The notes below the pieces were generated by a model. The model did no database searches. It saw only the letters and a program-made list of their open reading frames with translations, and was not told the DNA's origin. 64,000 bases of DNA from RBG-16-57-11 sp964503145 (GTDB lineage Bacteria > Chloroflexota > Anaerolineae > Anaerolineales > UBA4823), in NCBI GenBank assembly GCA_964503145.1, contig CAZCYV010000001.1, forward strand, positions 744,001 through 808,000, given 5' to 3'. The position numbers and the translations under genes were made by a program. This document shows, piece by piece, positions 16,488 through 25,190 of this stretch; positions within the stretch are counted from its first letter, which is position 1; every line of letters starts with the position of its first letter.

Positions 16488-18283
16488 TGCCAGATCCTCC
16501 CGTCTAGGGTGAGCGCCGCCATTCCCGGCGGCTCGGTCGGTATAATCTGAAATGCGACCACCTGCTCTACCGGCAGGTGGGTCTCCAGGCGCTGCCAGTC
16601 GGTCAGATCGCTCGAAAGCCACAAGCCATCCCTCGCTGCGGCCAGCCATGCCCTCACCTGCGGCGACCAGACCAGGGCATGCGGCGGCGCAGAGATCGGC
16701 CATTCAATGCGTTGAGCGCCGGCTGGCGTGCAGTGATACCAGCGGTTGTCCAGAGCTATCAACCATACCTGTCCATCCGCTCCGCCACGCGCCAGGTGTA
16801 CACGCTCCCCAGAGCAAGACTCGGAAAGCCAGCGCTGCCAGCCGACTTGAGGGACAAGCGGGTCAACCAACTGGCCGCAGTAGAGGTGGACGAGGCGCTG
16901 TCCAGGCTCGCGCACGGCGGCAATCACCTGGTCAGAGGCAGCCGCCAACGCCAGCAACTCTGCGCCTTGCGCAGGGGAAGTGATCGGCGACCAGATACGC
17001 CCGCCATCCTGCGTCAGCCATAGCCGCCCGTCCAGGCTGCCCGCCCAGAGCGGGCCTTCGGCTCCGGCCAGGGCAGTGATGGCGGCTCCGCAATCGAGGG
17101 ACAATTCGAAACGCTCCGCCGGACGAGCAGCGCGCCAGACGCCGTGCGAATCGCCGGCCCACACCCCTGCCGCGTCCGCTTCCAGGCACAGCGGCGGCTC
17201 TTCGCCACTCCAACCGGGAAGCGGCTGCCAGCGCCGCCCGCCATCCACCACCAGCCACAGTCCTTCAAGCGCGCCACCCGCCAGGAAGGTGGGCGCGGCG
17301 CCACTCGTGGAAGGCTGAAATGCCCGCGGAAGGGTTACAAACCACTGAAAGCGCCGGGCAGACAGGCCGGCATCCGGCTGCCAGCTTGCGCCGCCGTCGG
17401 AGGAAAAGACAAGGCCCTGGTCGAAAGTCCCGGCGCAGATGCGTCCTGCGCCTCCACCCAGGCTCAATACCGAGCGCGGCGAACCTTCCAACGCCGTCCA
17501 GCAAGCGCCACCATCGCTCGAACGCCACACGCCGTGCTCGCTCGTCCCCATCCAGGCGCAACCATCGGGCGAGAACCATAAGGCGTTCACCGTCGGCGGC
17601 GGCGAAAGACCCAGATCGACTGCTGCCCAGGTCTTTCCGGCGTCTTGGGAGCGGAACAGGCCATCTTCGGCGCCAGCCAACAGGGTGCCATCTTGATCGA
17701 AGTTCGGGCCGATTGCCAACGACAGGATGGCATGCTGGCTCAAGCCGCCGGGCTTCCAGGCGCGGCCGCCGTTTGGCGAGTAATACACCCCATCTGCCGC
17801 GCCGACGAAGACCGCTTCCCTGCGCCCCCAGGTGGGCGCCGGCACCAGGGCGAAGATGGTGAAGCTGCGCAGGCCAAAGTTCGCCAGTTGCCACGTGCGG
17901 CCAGAGTCGGTCGAGCGCAGCACCCCATCCCCCTGTGTGCCCGCCAATAAGACGCCATCTTGCCAGAAATTAGGCGAAGCAGCCAGACAGCTCAGCGGCG
18001 CCTGGGTCTGCTCGATGTGGCTGAGTTGCCAGGAAGCGCCTCCATCGAGCGAAAAGGCCGCGCCGCCTTGCAGGCTTGCCGCCAGGACGTAGCGCCGCAC
18101 CGCCAGCACTGCGCCTACCTGCGCCAGCGGCATGCCGCCCCGCGCCAGAGACCACGCACCTTGCGCGGCCTGGAACAGCCCGGCAGGCGAAGCCGCCCAG
18201 GCGCTCTGCATTGGATCGCCCACGATCTGCAAAATCGCGCCCCCGGCTGGCGCGCCACCCACCTGCCGCCACTCAAGGTTCAT
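16475..18283 (-). CDS. BNR/sortilin-type beta-propeller repeat protein
   Basis: A 602-aa protein built of repeated strands with Asp-box or BNR signatures: S-x-D-x-G-x-T-W variants such as SLDGGASWQLS, STDSGRTWQLA, SPNGGRAWKPG, SQDAGKTWAAV, SSDGGACWTAL, SSDGGASWQPD and TQDGGRIWSPI. Such repeats form seven- to ten-bladed propellers as in sialidases, Ycf48-like assembly factors and VPS10 proteins. There is no signal peptide. No sialidase catalytic triad is recognisable, so an assembly or binding role is likelier than hydrolysis. It overlaps the GroEL-like gene upstream by 11 nt and the GH3 gene downstream by 13 nt. Confidence 0.8.
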   Translation of the reverse strand: MNLEWRQVGGAPAGGAILQIVGDPMQSAWAASPAGLFQAAQGAWSLARGGMPLAQVGAVLAVRRYVLAASLQGGAAFSLDGGASWQLSHIEQTQAPLSCLAASPNFWQDGVLLAGTQGDGVLRSTDSGRTWQLANFGLRSFTIFALVPAPTWGRREAVFVGAADGVYYSPNGGRAWKPGGLSQHAILSLAIGPNFDQDGTLLAGAEDGLFRSQDAGKTWAAVDLGLSPPPTVNALWFSPDGCAWMGTSEHGVWRSSDGGACWTALEGSPRSVLSLGGGAGRICAGTFDQGLVFSSDGGASWQPDAGLSARRFQWFVTLPRAFQPSTSGAAPTFLAGGALEGLWLVVDGGRRWQPLPGWSGEEPPLCLEADAAGVWAGDSHGVWRAARPAERFELSLDCGAAITALAGAEGPLWAGSLDGRLWLTQDGGRIWSPITSPAQGAELLALAAASDQVIAAVREPGQRLVHLYCGQLVDPLVPQVGWQRWLSESCSGERVHLARGGADGQVWLIALDNRWYHCTPAGAQRIEWPISAPPHALVWSPQVRAWLAAARDGLWLSSDLTDWQRLETHLPVEQVVAFQIIPTEPPGMAALTLDGRIWQWHQ

Positions 18284-19886
18284 AGCTCACCTTCGGCTTG
18301 CGTTTGATCACCAATGTGTCCGTGCTCAGCGCCATCAGCGCGCCGCTCACCGCCGTCTCTAGGGCAGCGCGCAAGACGCAGGCCGAATCGAGCACCCCTG
18401 CCTGCCGGGCCGGGACGATCTCTTTCCGAATGACTTCATACAAATAGCCGAACGGCCGATCGAGTATTTCCTGGGCGTAACGCGCCGGAGCAGACTCCCC
18501 GCTGTTGCGCAAGATCTGTTCGAATGGCGCATGCAGCGCCCTGGCCAGCGAGCGCACACCGACCGCCTCATCGCTGCCCACCCTGGCCAGTTGAGCCTGC
18601 GCCACGGCGACACAGTGCAAATAGGCGCAGCCCCCGCCCGGCAACACGCCCTCTTCCAGCGCGCCGCGCAGCACCTTGATCCCGCGCTCGGCGCGCTGGT
18701 GCAGGTAATCCCGTTCAGTTGGGGTGATCGCCCCGACTTTGAGCACCCCAGCGCTGCCAGAAAGGCGCCCCAGGCGCATCTCCAGCTCCGCCCGGCCTTC
18801 ATCGCCGATCGGCAGAGATTGCAGGCGTTGGCTCAGGCGTTCGATCTCCCGGCGCACCTCGTCGCCCGATGTCGCTCTACCCGCCACCAAGAGTTCCTCA
18901 GCATTGGCTTCGACACGCCGCGCCCATCCCAGGTCATCCGGCCGGATCATCTCCAGCCGCCGACCCAGCACCGGCGAGAGCACCCGCGCACCGCAGAGCA
19001 GGCCCAGATCGGCCAGATCGGATTGCGCCTTCTCACCGGCGCGCTTCAGCGATACGGCGACGAGCTTCAGTTCGGTCTGCAGGTGCATCGCCGCCAGCAA
19101 GTTGAGCGCATCGCCGCTGATGCGCTGCGCCGCCAGCAACAGGCGCGCCGGCCTTTGCGCCGCCGCCAGTTCCAACAGTGGGCGCACCTCATCCTGAGTG
19201 GTCAGTACGCCATCGTAGAGCGCCACCCGGCAATCCTGCTGCACAGCGCGGCGCAGCGTAGGAGCGTTGATCAGGTAAGGCGAGATCAACTCCGCCTGCC
19301 AGCGCCCGCCCTCCAGATAGACCCGCTCCAGATAAGGCGCCACGTAGTCTTCCACCTGGATATAGGCGCGCGGGCCGAGGAGATCGAACATCTCACCCAA
19401 CACCCAGCTCAACGCTTCCTCGCCCGTAGCCGCGCGGGCTACTGCCACCAGATCATCCTCGTCCTGAATCGGTTGGCTGAGTTGCGCCAGATGCTCGACG
19501 GCGGCTTTCGCCGCGCCACGGATGCCATTGGCTACCAATACCGGGTTCGCGCCGGCGCGCACGCCGCGCAGCGCATACTGCAGGATGGCCTGCGCCAGCA
19601 CTGCCGCCAGCGCCCCGCCATCGCCCACCCTTTCGTGCATGCGCCACACCAGGTTGCGCAACAGCATCAGGCCGACGTTCTGCTCTGGATCGGGCAGTTC
19701 GATGATCCGCCGGGCGATGGTAGCAGCGTCGGTAAGCACTTCAGGCCTGGGCTTCAAGTCGCTGGAGGAAAGAACAACCCCTTGCGTCGGCCCCAGGGTG
19801 AGCGCCAGGAGCTTCGCCAGAGCATCAAAACCGCGTTTCAGTTGCAAGGTCGAACGTGGGGGTGGGACAACCGCCGGTCTGGTCAT
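18273..19886 (-). CDS. Divergent GroEL-like (Cpn60) chaperonin paralogue
   Basis: A 537-aa protein aligning along its whole length with Cpn60: ALTLGPTQGVVL at the N-terminus, an apical-domain region, and ALEEGVLPGGGCAYL. Key nucleotide residues are eroded. The GDGTTTATVLA loop reads VGDGGALAAVLAQAI (first Asp kept, Thr run lost), the Asp of the TITKDG position is kept (LTDAATIARR), but the catalytic Asp before the AAVEEGVVAGGG motif (GroEL D398 region) aligns with Arg in ERGIKVLRGALEEG. The C-terminal GGM repeats are absent. ATP hydrolysis is therefore probably poor. It heads a three-gene operon with the BNR and GH3 genes and lies divergent from the ROK regulator. Confidence 0.85.
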   Translation of the reverse strand: MTRPAVVPPPRSTLQLKRGFDALAKLLALTLGPTQGVVLSSSDLKPRPEVLTDAATIARRIIELPDPEQNVGLMLLRNLVWRMHERVGDGGALAAVLAQAILQYALRGVRAGANPVLVANGIRGAAKAAVEHLAQLSQPIQDEDDLVAVARAATGEEALSWVLGEMFDLLGPRAYIQVEDYVAPYLERVYLEGGRWQAELISPYLINAPTLRRAVQQDCRVALYDGVLTTQDEVRPLLELAAAQRPARLLLAAQRISGDALNLLAAMHLQTELKLVAVSLKRAGEKAQSDLADLGLLCGARVLSPVLGRRLEMIRPDDLGWARRVEANAEELLVAGRATSGDEVRREIERLSQRLQSLPIGDEGRAELEMRLGRLSGSAGVLKVGAITPTERDYLHQRAERGIKVLRGALEEGVLPGGGCAYLHCVAVAQAQLARVGSDEAVGVRSLARALHAPFEQILRNSGESAPARYAQEILDRPFGYLYEVIRKEIVPARQAGVLDSACVLRAALETAVSGALMALSTDTLVIKRKPKVSYEP

Positions 19887-19909
19887 AGATTAGAATTTCC
19901 GCATTTCGC

Positions 19910-19938
19910 TTGACAGGTTCGCAGGAGTATTATACAAT
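19910..19938 (+). promoter_or_regulatory. Sigma-70-like promoter for the ROK/sugar locus
   Basis: A perfect TTGACA and a TACAAT (5 of 6) are separated by exactly 17 nt, about 80 nt before the ROK start codon. Confidence 0.75.
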
Positions 19939-19957
19939 AAAATTGATTAATTATTTA
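19929..19957 (-). promoter_or_regulatory. Possible promoter of the GroEL-like operon
   Basis: On the - strand a perfect TATAAT (19934 to 19929) precedes the GroEL-like start by about 43 nt. The -35 at 17-nt spacing (TAAATA) is weak. It shares bases with the -10 of the divergent + promoter. Confidence 0.45.
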
Positions 19958-19985
19958 TTCATCTTGATTTATTAATTTTTTTCCC
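19941..19985. promoter_or_regulatory. AT-rich block, candidate ROK-regulator operator
   Basis: About 45 nt of almost pure A/T just downstream of the + start point, containing two near-direct copies TTGATTAATTA and TTGATTTATTAA. NagC/Mlc-type ROK regulators bind AT-rich sites of this sort, so autoregulation is plausible. No sharp palindrome is seen. Confidence 0.4.
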
Positions 19986-20018
19986 TTTGCCCCGACCGAC
20001 CGATGCGTATGGCAGCCA

Positions 20019-21308
20019 ATGACCGAGCAGACCTACCTGGGAAGCAACATTAATCTGGTCAAGGCGCACAACCTTCAGGCCATCCTGCTCAGCTTATTGC
20101 ACGAGGGAAGCCTCTCGCGGGTGCAACTAGCACGGAAGACACACCTCTCAACCACCACCATCACCAACCTGATTGCCGAACTGCTCGAACAGGGCATCGT
20201 CACCGAAGAAGAACCAACCGATTCAAGCGAACCGCGGCCGGTAGGACGACCGCGCACCGGCCTGCGCCTGGTGCCCAGCGCGCGCTCCGCCGTGGGTGTG
20301 CATATCGGCATCGGGCTGTACCGCATCGCCATCTGCAATCTCTACGCCGAAATGTTGCACAACCGGATCGAGACCTTCGATCTGGATACCCCGGCGGAGG
20401 CGGTCCTGGAGCAGATGAGCGCCAGGATTCAGGAGTTGATCCACACGAGCGGCATCGACCCGCAGCGCATCATCGGGGTGGGAGTCGGCGCTTCCGGCCT
20501 GGTCAACTACCAGAGCGGGGTGAACATCCTGGCGCCGAACCTGGGATGGCGCGAGGTGCCGATTCGCAGCTATCTGCAGGCCCGACTCAATCTGCCGGTG
20601 ACGGTGGATAACAACGTGCGCGCCATGGCGCTGGGAGAGGCCTATTTTGGGGTCGGCCGCGGCGTCGATTCCCTGGTGTTCGTTTATGGGCGCACCGGCG
20701 TAGGCGCCGGGCTGGTGGTCAACGGCCAGGTTTTTCGCGGCAGCAGCACCGGCGCCGGCGAGATCGGCCACATGATCATGATCCCGGAGGATGGTGCGCC
20801 GTGCCGCTGCGGAAACCGGGGCTGCCTGGAGACGTTGATCGCCGAACCGGTGATTCTGCGCCAGGCGCAGGCGATCGCCGATCAGGAGCCTGACGGACTA
20901 TTGGCCCAATGCCTGCGCCGGCCAGGCAGCGAGTCGCCCATCGAGCGCGTCTTCGAGGCGGCGCGCCGCGGCGACCCCAGCGCCCGCCGGTTGCTTGATC
21001 AGGCGGCGCACTATCTGGGTCTGGCGTTGGCGAACCTGGTCAACGTGCTCAACCCCGAACTGATCCTTCTGGGAGGAATGCTCGCCCAGGGGTGGGACCT
21101 AATCCTGCCCACTGCAGAACGCACCATGCGCAGCATGGCCTTTGCCGGAATGGGCGAGAAAGTGCGCCTGCAGATCACCAGCTTCGGCTGGCGAGCTGGC
21201 GTGATTGGCGCGGCTTCGCTGGCGCTGACCCGCTTTTTCTATCAGCAGGCGCAGCCTACCCCTCAACAACCAGCGCAAGCCGCCTACAACCCCATGTCTG
21301 CAAACTGA
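20019..21308 (+). CDS. ROK family transcriptional regulator
   Basis: A 429-aa sugar-responsive regulator. An N-terminal winged HTH (about residues 15-70; SRVQLARKTHLSTTTITNLI) is followed by the ROK sugar-kinase-like domain: VGVHIGIGLYRIAICNL, the phosphate-loop-like GVGVGASGLVNYQSG, and the zinc box in GHMIMIPEDGAPCRCGNRGC (CxCGxxGCxE type). The start codon is ATG; downstream Met codons would cut the HTH. It lies 6 nt ahead of the isomerase gene and so probably controls the isomerase/ABC/glycosidase run according to the imported sugar. An AT-rich operator candidate lies in its own leader. Confidence 0.92.
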   Translation: MTEQTYLGSNINLVKAHNLQAILLSLLHEGSLSRVQLARKTHLSTTTITNLIAELLEQGIVTEEEPTDSSEPRPVGRPRTGLRLVPSARSAVGVHIGIGLYRIAICNLYAEMLHNRIETFDLDTPAEAVLEQMSARIQELIHTSGIDPQRIIGVGVGASGLVNYQSGVNILAPNLGWREVPIRSYLQARLNLPVTVDNNVRAMALGEAYFGVGRGVDSLVFVYGRTGVGAGLVVNGQVFRGSSTGAGEIGHMIMIPEDGAPCRCGNRGCLETLIAEPVILRQAQAIADQEPDGLLAQCLRRPGSESPIERVFEAARRGDPSARRLLDQAAHYLGLALANLVNVLNPELILLGGMLAQGWDLILPTAERTMRSMAFAGMGEKVRLQITSFGWRAGVIGAASLALTRFFYQQAQPTPQQPAQAAYNPMSAN

Positions 21309-21314
21309 GCCCTT

Positions 21315-22670
21315 ATGCCCCAATACCGCATCGCTTTCATCCCCCTCGCCCGTACTACCTTCGATATCCTCCTGGCGAACGAAGTCACCCGATCTGCGCG
21401 TCAGGCGTTGCAATCAGCCGGATTGGAACTGGTCGGCCCAGACGAACTGATCACCGATCTGGGGATGGCTCAAGCCGTCGCCAGGAAACTGTCAGACCAG
21501 GCGCTCGACCTGTTGCTGATCTACCAGGCCACCTTTGCCGACAGCACCATGGTCACCGCGCTGGCGCAGGCGGTGGATGCGCCGCTCTTCTTATGGGCAG
21601 TGCCAGAGCCGCGCACCGGCGGCCGTCTGCGGCTGAACTCGTTGTGCGGTATCAACTTGGCCGGGCACGCCCTGACCTTACGCCATCTGCGCTACGATTA
21701 TGCCTATGCCGCGCCAGATGACCCCCAGGCGATTGCTCAGGTTCAATCGCTGGCGGCGGCGGGGATGGTGCGCCGCCGCCTGAGAAACGCCCGGCTGGGG
21801 GTGGTGGGAGAGCATCCGCCGGGGATGGATTCTTGCCACCTGGACGCGCCGCTGCTGGAGGCAAAGTTAGGGCTGAAAATCCAGCAGATCGAGCTGCAAA
21901 GCGTCTTTGAGAGCGCCCGGCGAGTCCCAGAGCCGCAAGTGGCCCAGGTGCGCTCGCACCTGGATTTGCGCCTGGACAATCTGTCCGCCCTGGATCAACA
22001 GGCGTTAAAGGGCACGCTGAGCGTCTATACCGCGCTGAAGGAGATGACCAGCAAGCAGCAACTCGAGGCACTGGCGGTGCGTTGCTGGCCGGAATTCTTC
22101 ACTGAGATGGGTTGCGCAGCGTGCGGGGCGATGTCAATGCTCAGCGATGGGGGGCAGGGGCAGCATACACCTATCCCTTGCAGCTGCGAAGCGGATGTGA
22201 ACGGCACAGTGACGCAGCTCATCTTGCAGTGGTTGGCGGATGCGCCAGCTTTCGGCAGCGATGTAGTGGCGATGGATTTCGACGAGAATGTGGTCGCCCT
22301 ATGGCATTGCGGCCTGGCGCCGCTCTCGATGGCGGATCCCCAAGTGCAACCGCACGGCGGCATCCATTCCAACCGTCGCCTCCCGCTGGTGATGGAGTTC
22401 CCGCTCAAGCCGGGCCGGGTGACGATTGCGCGCCTGAGCCAGGCGAGCGGTGAATTGCGTCTGGTGCTGGGGAGGGGCGAAATGCTGGCCTCGCCGCCGC
22501 CTTTCTCCGGCACTTCGGGCATCTTACGCTTCGAGAAGCCAGCCCGCCAGGTCTTCGACACCCTGATGCAGCAGGGCCTGGAACATCACATTTCCCTGGT
22601 CTATGGAGACTATTTGCCGGCTCTGGAGGCGTTTGCCCGGCTGAGCGGCCTGCCTGTTTTGTACTTCTGA
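21315..22670 (+). CDS. L-fucose/L-arabinose isomerase-fold sugar isomerase
   Basis: A 451-aa member of the fucose isomerase-related group (COG2407 type). Visible family features are an N-terminal Rossmann-like domain (IAFIPLARTTFDILLANE), the LLIYQATFADSTMVTALAQ segment, a central domain, and the metal-site region around CEADVNGTVTQLILQWL, with MDFDENVVALWHCG and the closing LEHHISLVYGDYLPALEAFA. The family interconverts aldoses and ketoses with a divalent metal. The true substrate is uncertain. Related enzymes are, to my memory, used as sulfoquinovose isomerase in transaldolase-type sulfoglycolysis, which the downstream transaldolase and SuyAB genes make attractive. It follows the ROK gene by 6 nt. 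Confidence 0.8.
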   Translation: MPQYRIAFIPLARTTFDILLANEVTRSARQALQSAGLELVGPDELITDLGMAQAVARKLSDQALDLLLIYQATFADSTMVTALAQAVDAPLFLWAVPEPRTGGRLRLNSLCGINLAGHALTLRHLRYDYAYAAPDDPQAIAQVQSLAAAGMVRRRLRNARLGVVGEHPPGMDSCHLDAPLLEAKLGLKIQQIELQSVFESARRVPEPQVAQVRSHLDLRLDNLSALDQQALKGTLSVYTALKEMTSKQQLEALAVRCWPEFFTEMGCAACGAMSMLSDGGQGQHTPIPCSCEADVNGTVTQLILQWLADAPAFGSDVVAMDFDENVVALWHCGLAPLSMADPQVQPHGGIHSNRRLPLVMEFPLKPGRVTIARLSQASGELRLVLGRGEMLASPPPFSGTSGILRFEKPARQVFDTLMQQGLEHHISLVYGDYLPALEAFARLSGLPVLYF

Positions 22671-22801
22671 AGGACCAATGGGGCCAGAGCCGCCTGGGTT
22701 GAGCAAGATTGACAAGGAGGTGCCACCCAAAGACAAAGACTACTGGACGCACACGTGTAAAGCTTACTCAAATTGCCTTAGAAAACCTCTGGAGGTGAAA
22801 G

Positions 22802-24199
22802 ATGCGACACAAACTCTCGCGGCGCGATTTCCTGAAAATCGGCGCCACCGGCGCAGCCGCCGTCGTCCTGGCCCGATGCGGCGGCCCCGCCCCCACCGAA
22901 GCGCCCGCCGCAGTTGCGACCGAAGCCGTGGTTTCAGCCACCGAACCGCCCAAAGCGGCTGTGACCGTGGACTTCCTGGCCTGGGGCGATAGCGCTGACA
23001 TCCCCGCCTGGGAGAAGCTCTCCAAGCTGTATATGGAGCGCAACCCCAACGTCACCGTCAACGTCACCACCGTCGCCGATCCCAACGCCAACTTCTATCC
23101 CAAGCTGCAGACCGCTATCGCTGGCGGCACCCCACCTCATGTGTCGTCGTTCCAGGGCTGGGAATGGCAGACTTACGCCGATAAGAACCTGCTGGCGCCG
23201 ATCGACGATCTGGTGGCGCGCGACAATTTCGGGGACGTCTATCCACAGGACATCAAGAGCGTGGTCGACTCCACCAGCCGCAACGGCAAGAAATACCTGA
23301 TCCCGTTACAACTCGCCACCATGTTGATGTTTTATGCCAAGAAGGTCTTCGACGAGGCTGGCGTGGCTTACCCCACCGACGATTGGACCTTCGAACAGTT
23401 CATCGAGACCGCCCAAAAGCTGACCAAGACCGAGGGCAGCACCAAAGTTTACGGCCTGCAGGCCAACGGCGCCTGGTTCCGCGATATCGGCTGGATCCGC
23501 GGCACGGGCAAGCAGGAGTTCGACTCGCTGGTGGATCCCAAGAAGGCGATGTTCAACCAGCCCGAGATCGTGGAAATCGTGCAGTTGATGGCTTCGGACG
23601 TGTACTACACGATGAACATCGCCCCCACCCCCGCCGATCTTTCCGCTGGCGCCAACACCTTCCAGACCGGAAACGTGGGCATGAAGTACGAAGGGCCATG
23701 GTGGTTCCCGCAGATGAACAGCCCAGAACTACGCGCCGAGAACAAGCAGATCGAATTCGATGTGGTGATGATGCCCAAGATGGCCGATCCCGAGCGGCCA
23801 CATCGCGGCTGGGCAGAAGGCATCGCCCTGCTGGCGGGGAATAACGTCGAAGAAGCGTGGAAGTTCGCCAGCTTCATGGCCAGCGAAGAGGGAGACAAGA
23901 TCTATTCCGAGACCACCGGCCGCATGCCCAACCGCGTGTCGCTACTGGAGAGCTTCTGGGTGCCCACGGTGCAGGAGAAGTTCCAGTTCTCCAACGCCAA
24001 GGCCTTCATTGAGGCTTTCAAGCGCTCCGAGGTGGATGTGGTCGGCGGCCTGCCGCGCAGCAAGATGAACAGTGAGGTGGTCAAGCCCGTCGGCTGGGAT
24101 CCGATGATCAACGGCAGCGCCAAGGCTGCCGACGTGCTACCTGAAGTGGACAAGCAGCTTCAAGCCAAGCTCGACGAATACTGGGCGTCGGTAGGTTAA
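22802..24199 (+). CDS. ABC sugar transporter substrate-binding protein
   Basis: A 465-aa family-1 solute-binding protein. The N-terminus has a Tat motif (SRRDFLKIGATG) and a possible lipobox, but with Arg before the Cys (VVLARC), which is unusual. A Pro/Ala/Thr linker precedes the mature domain (VTVDFLAWGDSADIPAW...). Typical motifs are AGGTPPHVSSFQGWEW, NVGMKYEGPWWF and the C-terminal WDPMINGSAKAADVLPEV. GGAGGTG sits 8 nt before the ATG. It delivers a carbohydrate to the two permeases downstream. No sulfonate-binding signature can be read by eye. The hairpin after the stop probably keeps the binding protein message more abundant than the permease message. Confidence 0.92.
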   Translation: MRHKLSRRDFLKIGATGAAAVVLARCGGPAPTEAPAAVATEAVVSATEPPKAAVTVDFLAWGDSADIPAWEKLSKLYMERNPNVTVNVTTVADPNANFYPKLQTAIAGGTPPHVSSFQGWEWQTYADKNLLAPIDDLVARDNFGDVYPQDIKSVVDSTSRNGKKYLIPLQLATMLMFYAKKVFDEAGVAYPTDDWTFEQFIETAQKLTKTEGSTKVYGLQANGAWFRDIGWIRGTGKQEFDSLVDPKKAMFNQPEIVEIVQLMASDVYYTMNIAPTPADLSAGANTFQTGNVGMKYEGPWWFPQMNSPELRAENKQIEFDVVMMPKMADPERPHRGWAEGIALLAGNNVEEAWKFASFMASEEGDKIYSETTGRMPNRVSLLESFWVPTVQEKFQFSNAKAFIEAFKRSEVDVVGGLPRSKMNSEVVKPVGWDPMINGSAKAADVLPEVDKQLQAKLDEYWASVG

Positions 24200-24217
24200 T
24201 TGCAATTGGTATGAGCA

Positions 24218-24247
24218 GACCTGGCAGGTCTTTGGGCCTGCCAGGTC
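24218..24247 (+). repeat. Intercistronic hairpin after the binding-protein gene
   Basis: An 11-bp perfect stem (GACCTGGCAGG/CCTGCCAGGTC) with an 8-nt loop and no U-tract. Its position between binding protein and permease suits an mRNA stabiliser. The GGCAGG core also occurs in the hairpin at 7550-7581, so it may belong to a dispersed repeat family. Confidence 0.55.
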
Positions 24248-24268
24248 GTCACAGGAAAGGAGGGAACA

Positions 24269-25180
24269 ATGGCAGCGAGAACGATTCTGGGCTATCGCCG
24301 GCCCAGCAAAAGCCAGCTTCGCGAATGGCTGGCTGGCTATGTATTTGCTTCGCCATTCATCATCGGCTTCCTGGTGTTCACTGCCTACCCCATGCTGTAC
24401 TCGATCTGGCTGGCGTTCCACAAATGGGATCTGATCACGCCGCCGAAGTTCGTCGGGCTGCAGAACATCACCAAGATGATCCAAGATCCTATTGCCAACT
24501 TGAGCCTGTACAACAGCGCCTATTACACCATCTTCGCCGTGCCGCTGCAATTGATCATCTCCTTCGCCCTGGCGCTGGCGCTCACCAAGCCGCTGGTCTT
24601 ACGTGATATGTACCGCGCCGGTTTCTATCTGCCGATCATCGTGCCCCTGGTGGCCAGCGCGGTCGTCTGGCAGCGCGTCTTCAGCCCCGATTACGGCATC
24701 TTGAACGAATTTCTGGGCTGGTTTGGCGTGCCGCCGCAAAAATGGCTGTTCGAGCCAGGCCTGGCAAAACCGGCGTTCATCTTCATGTCCTTCTGGATGA
24801 TCGGCCGGCAGATGGTAATCTTCATCGCCGGGCTGGGCAACATCCCCGAGACGCTCTACGAAGCCGCCAGCCTGGATGGCGCAGGCTGGTGGACCAAGCT
24901 GTTTAAGGTCACCATTCCATTGATGACGCCGCTGATCTTCTACAACATGGTGATCGCCATCGTGAACTCCTTCCAGATGTTCATCCCGGCGCTGATCATG
25001 ACCGACGGCGGCCCGCAAAACGCCACGTTGTTCGCGGTGCTCAACATTTATCGGCAGGGGTTTGTGTACTTCAACATGGGCTATGCTGCGGCGCTGGCCT
25101 GGGAGTTCTTCATTATCGTGGTCGGCTTTACCATCGCCCAGTTCTATCTATCGAACCGCTGGGTGTATTACGAGCAGTAG
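24269..25180 (+). CDS. ABC sugar transporter permease (MalF/UgpA type)
   Basis: A 303-aa inner-membrane permease with about six TM helices. The EAA loop is visible as ETLYEAASLDGAGWWTKLFKV (near residue 200) and contacts the ATPase. The N-terminal helix (LAGYVFASPFIIGFLVFTAY) is typical of the sugar 1 family. AGGAGG precedes the ATG. It forms a heterodimer with the next gene product. No ATP-binding subunit is in the cluster, so a shared MsmK-like ATPase encoded elsewhere must energise it. Confidence 0.93.
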   Translation: MAARTILGYRRPSKSQLREWLAGYVFASPFIIGFLVFTAYPMLYSIWLAFHKWDLITPPKFVGLQNITKMIQDPIANLSLYNSAYYTIFAVPLQLIISFALALALTKPLVLRDMYRAGFYLPIIVPLVASAVVWQRVFSPDYGILNEFLGWFGVPPQKWLFEPGLAKPAFIFMSFWMIGRQMVIFIAGLGNIPETLYEAASLDGAGWWTKLFKVTIPLMTPLIFYNMVIAIVNSFQMFIPALIMTDGGPQNATLFAVLNIYRQGFVYFNMGYAAALAWEFFIIVVGFTIAQFYLSNRWVYYEQ

Positions 25181-25190
25181 GAGGCGCGCC

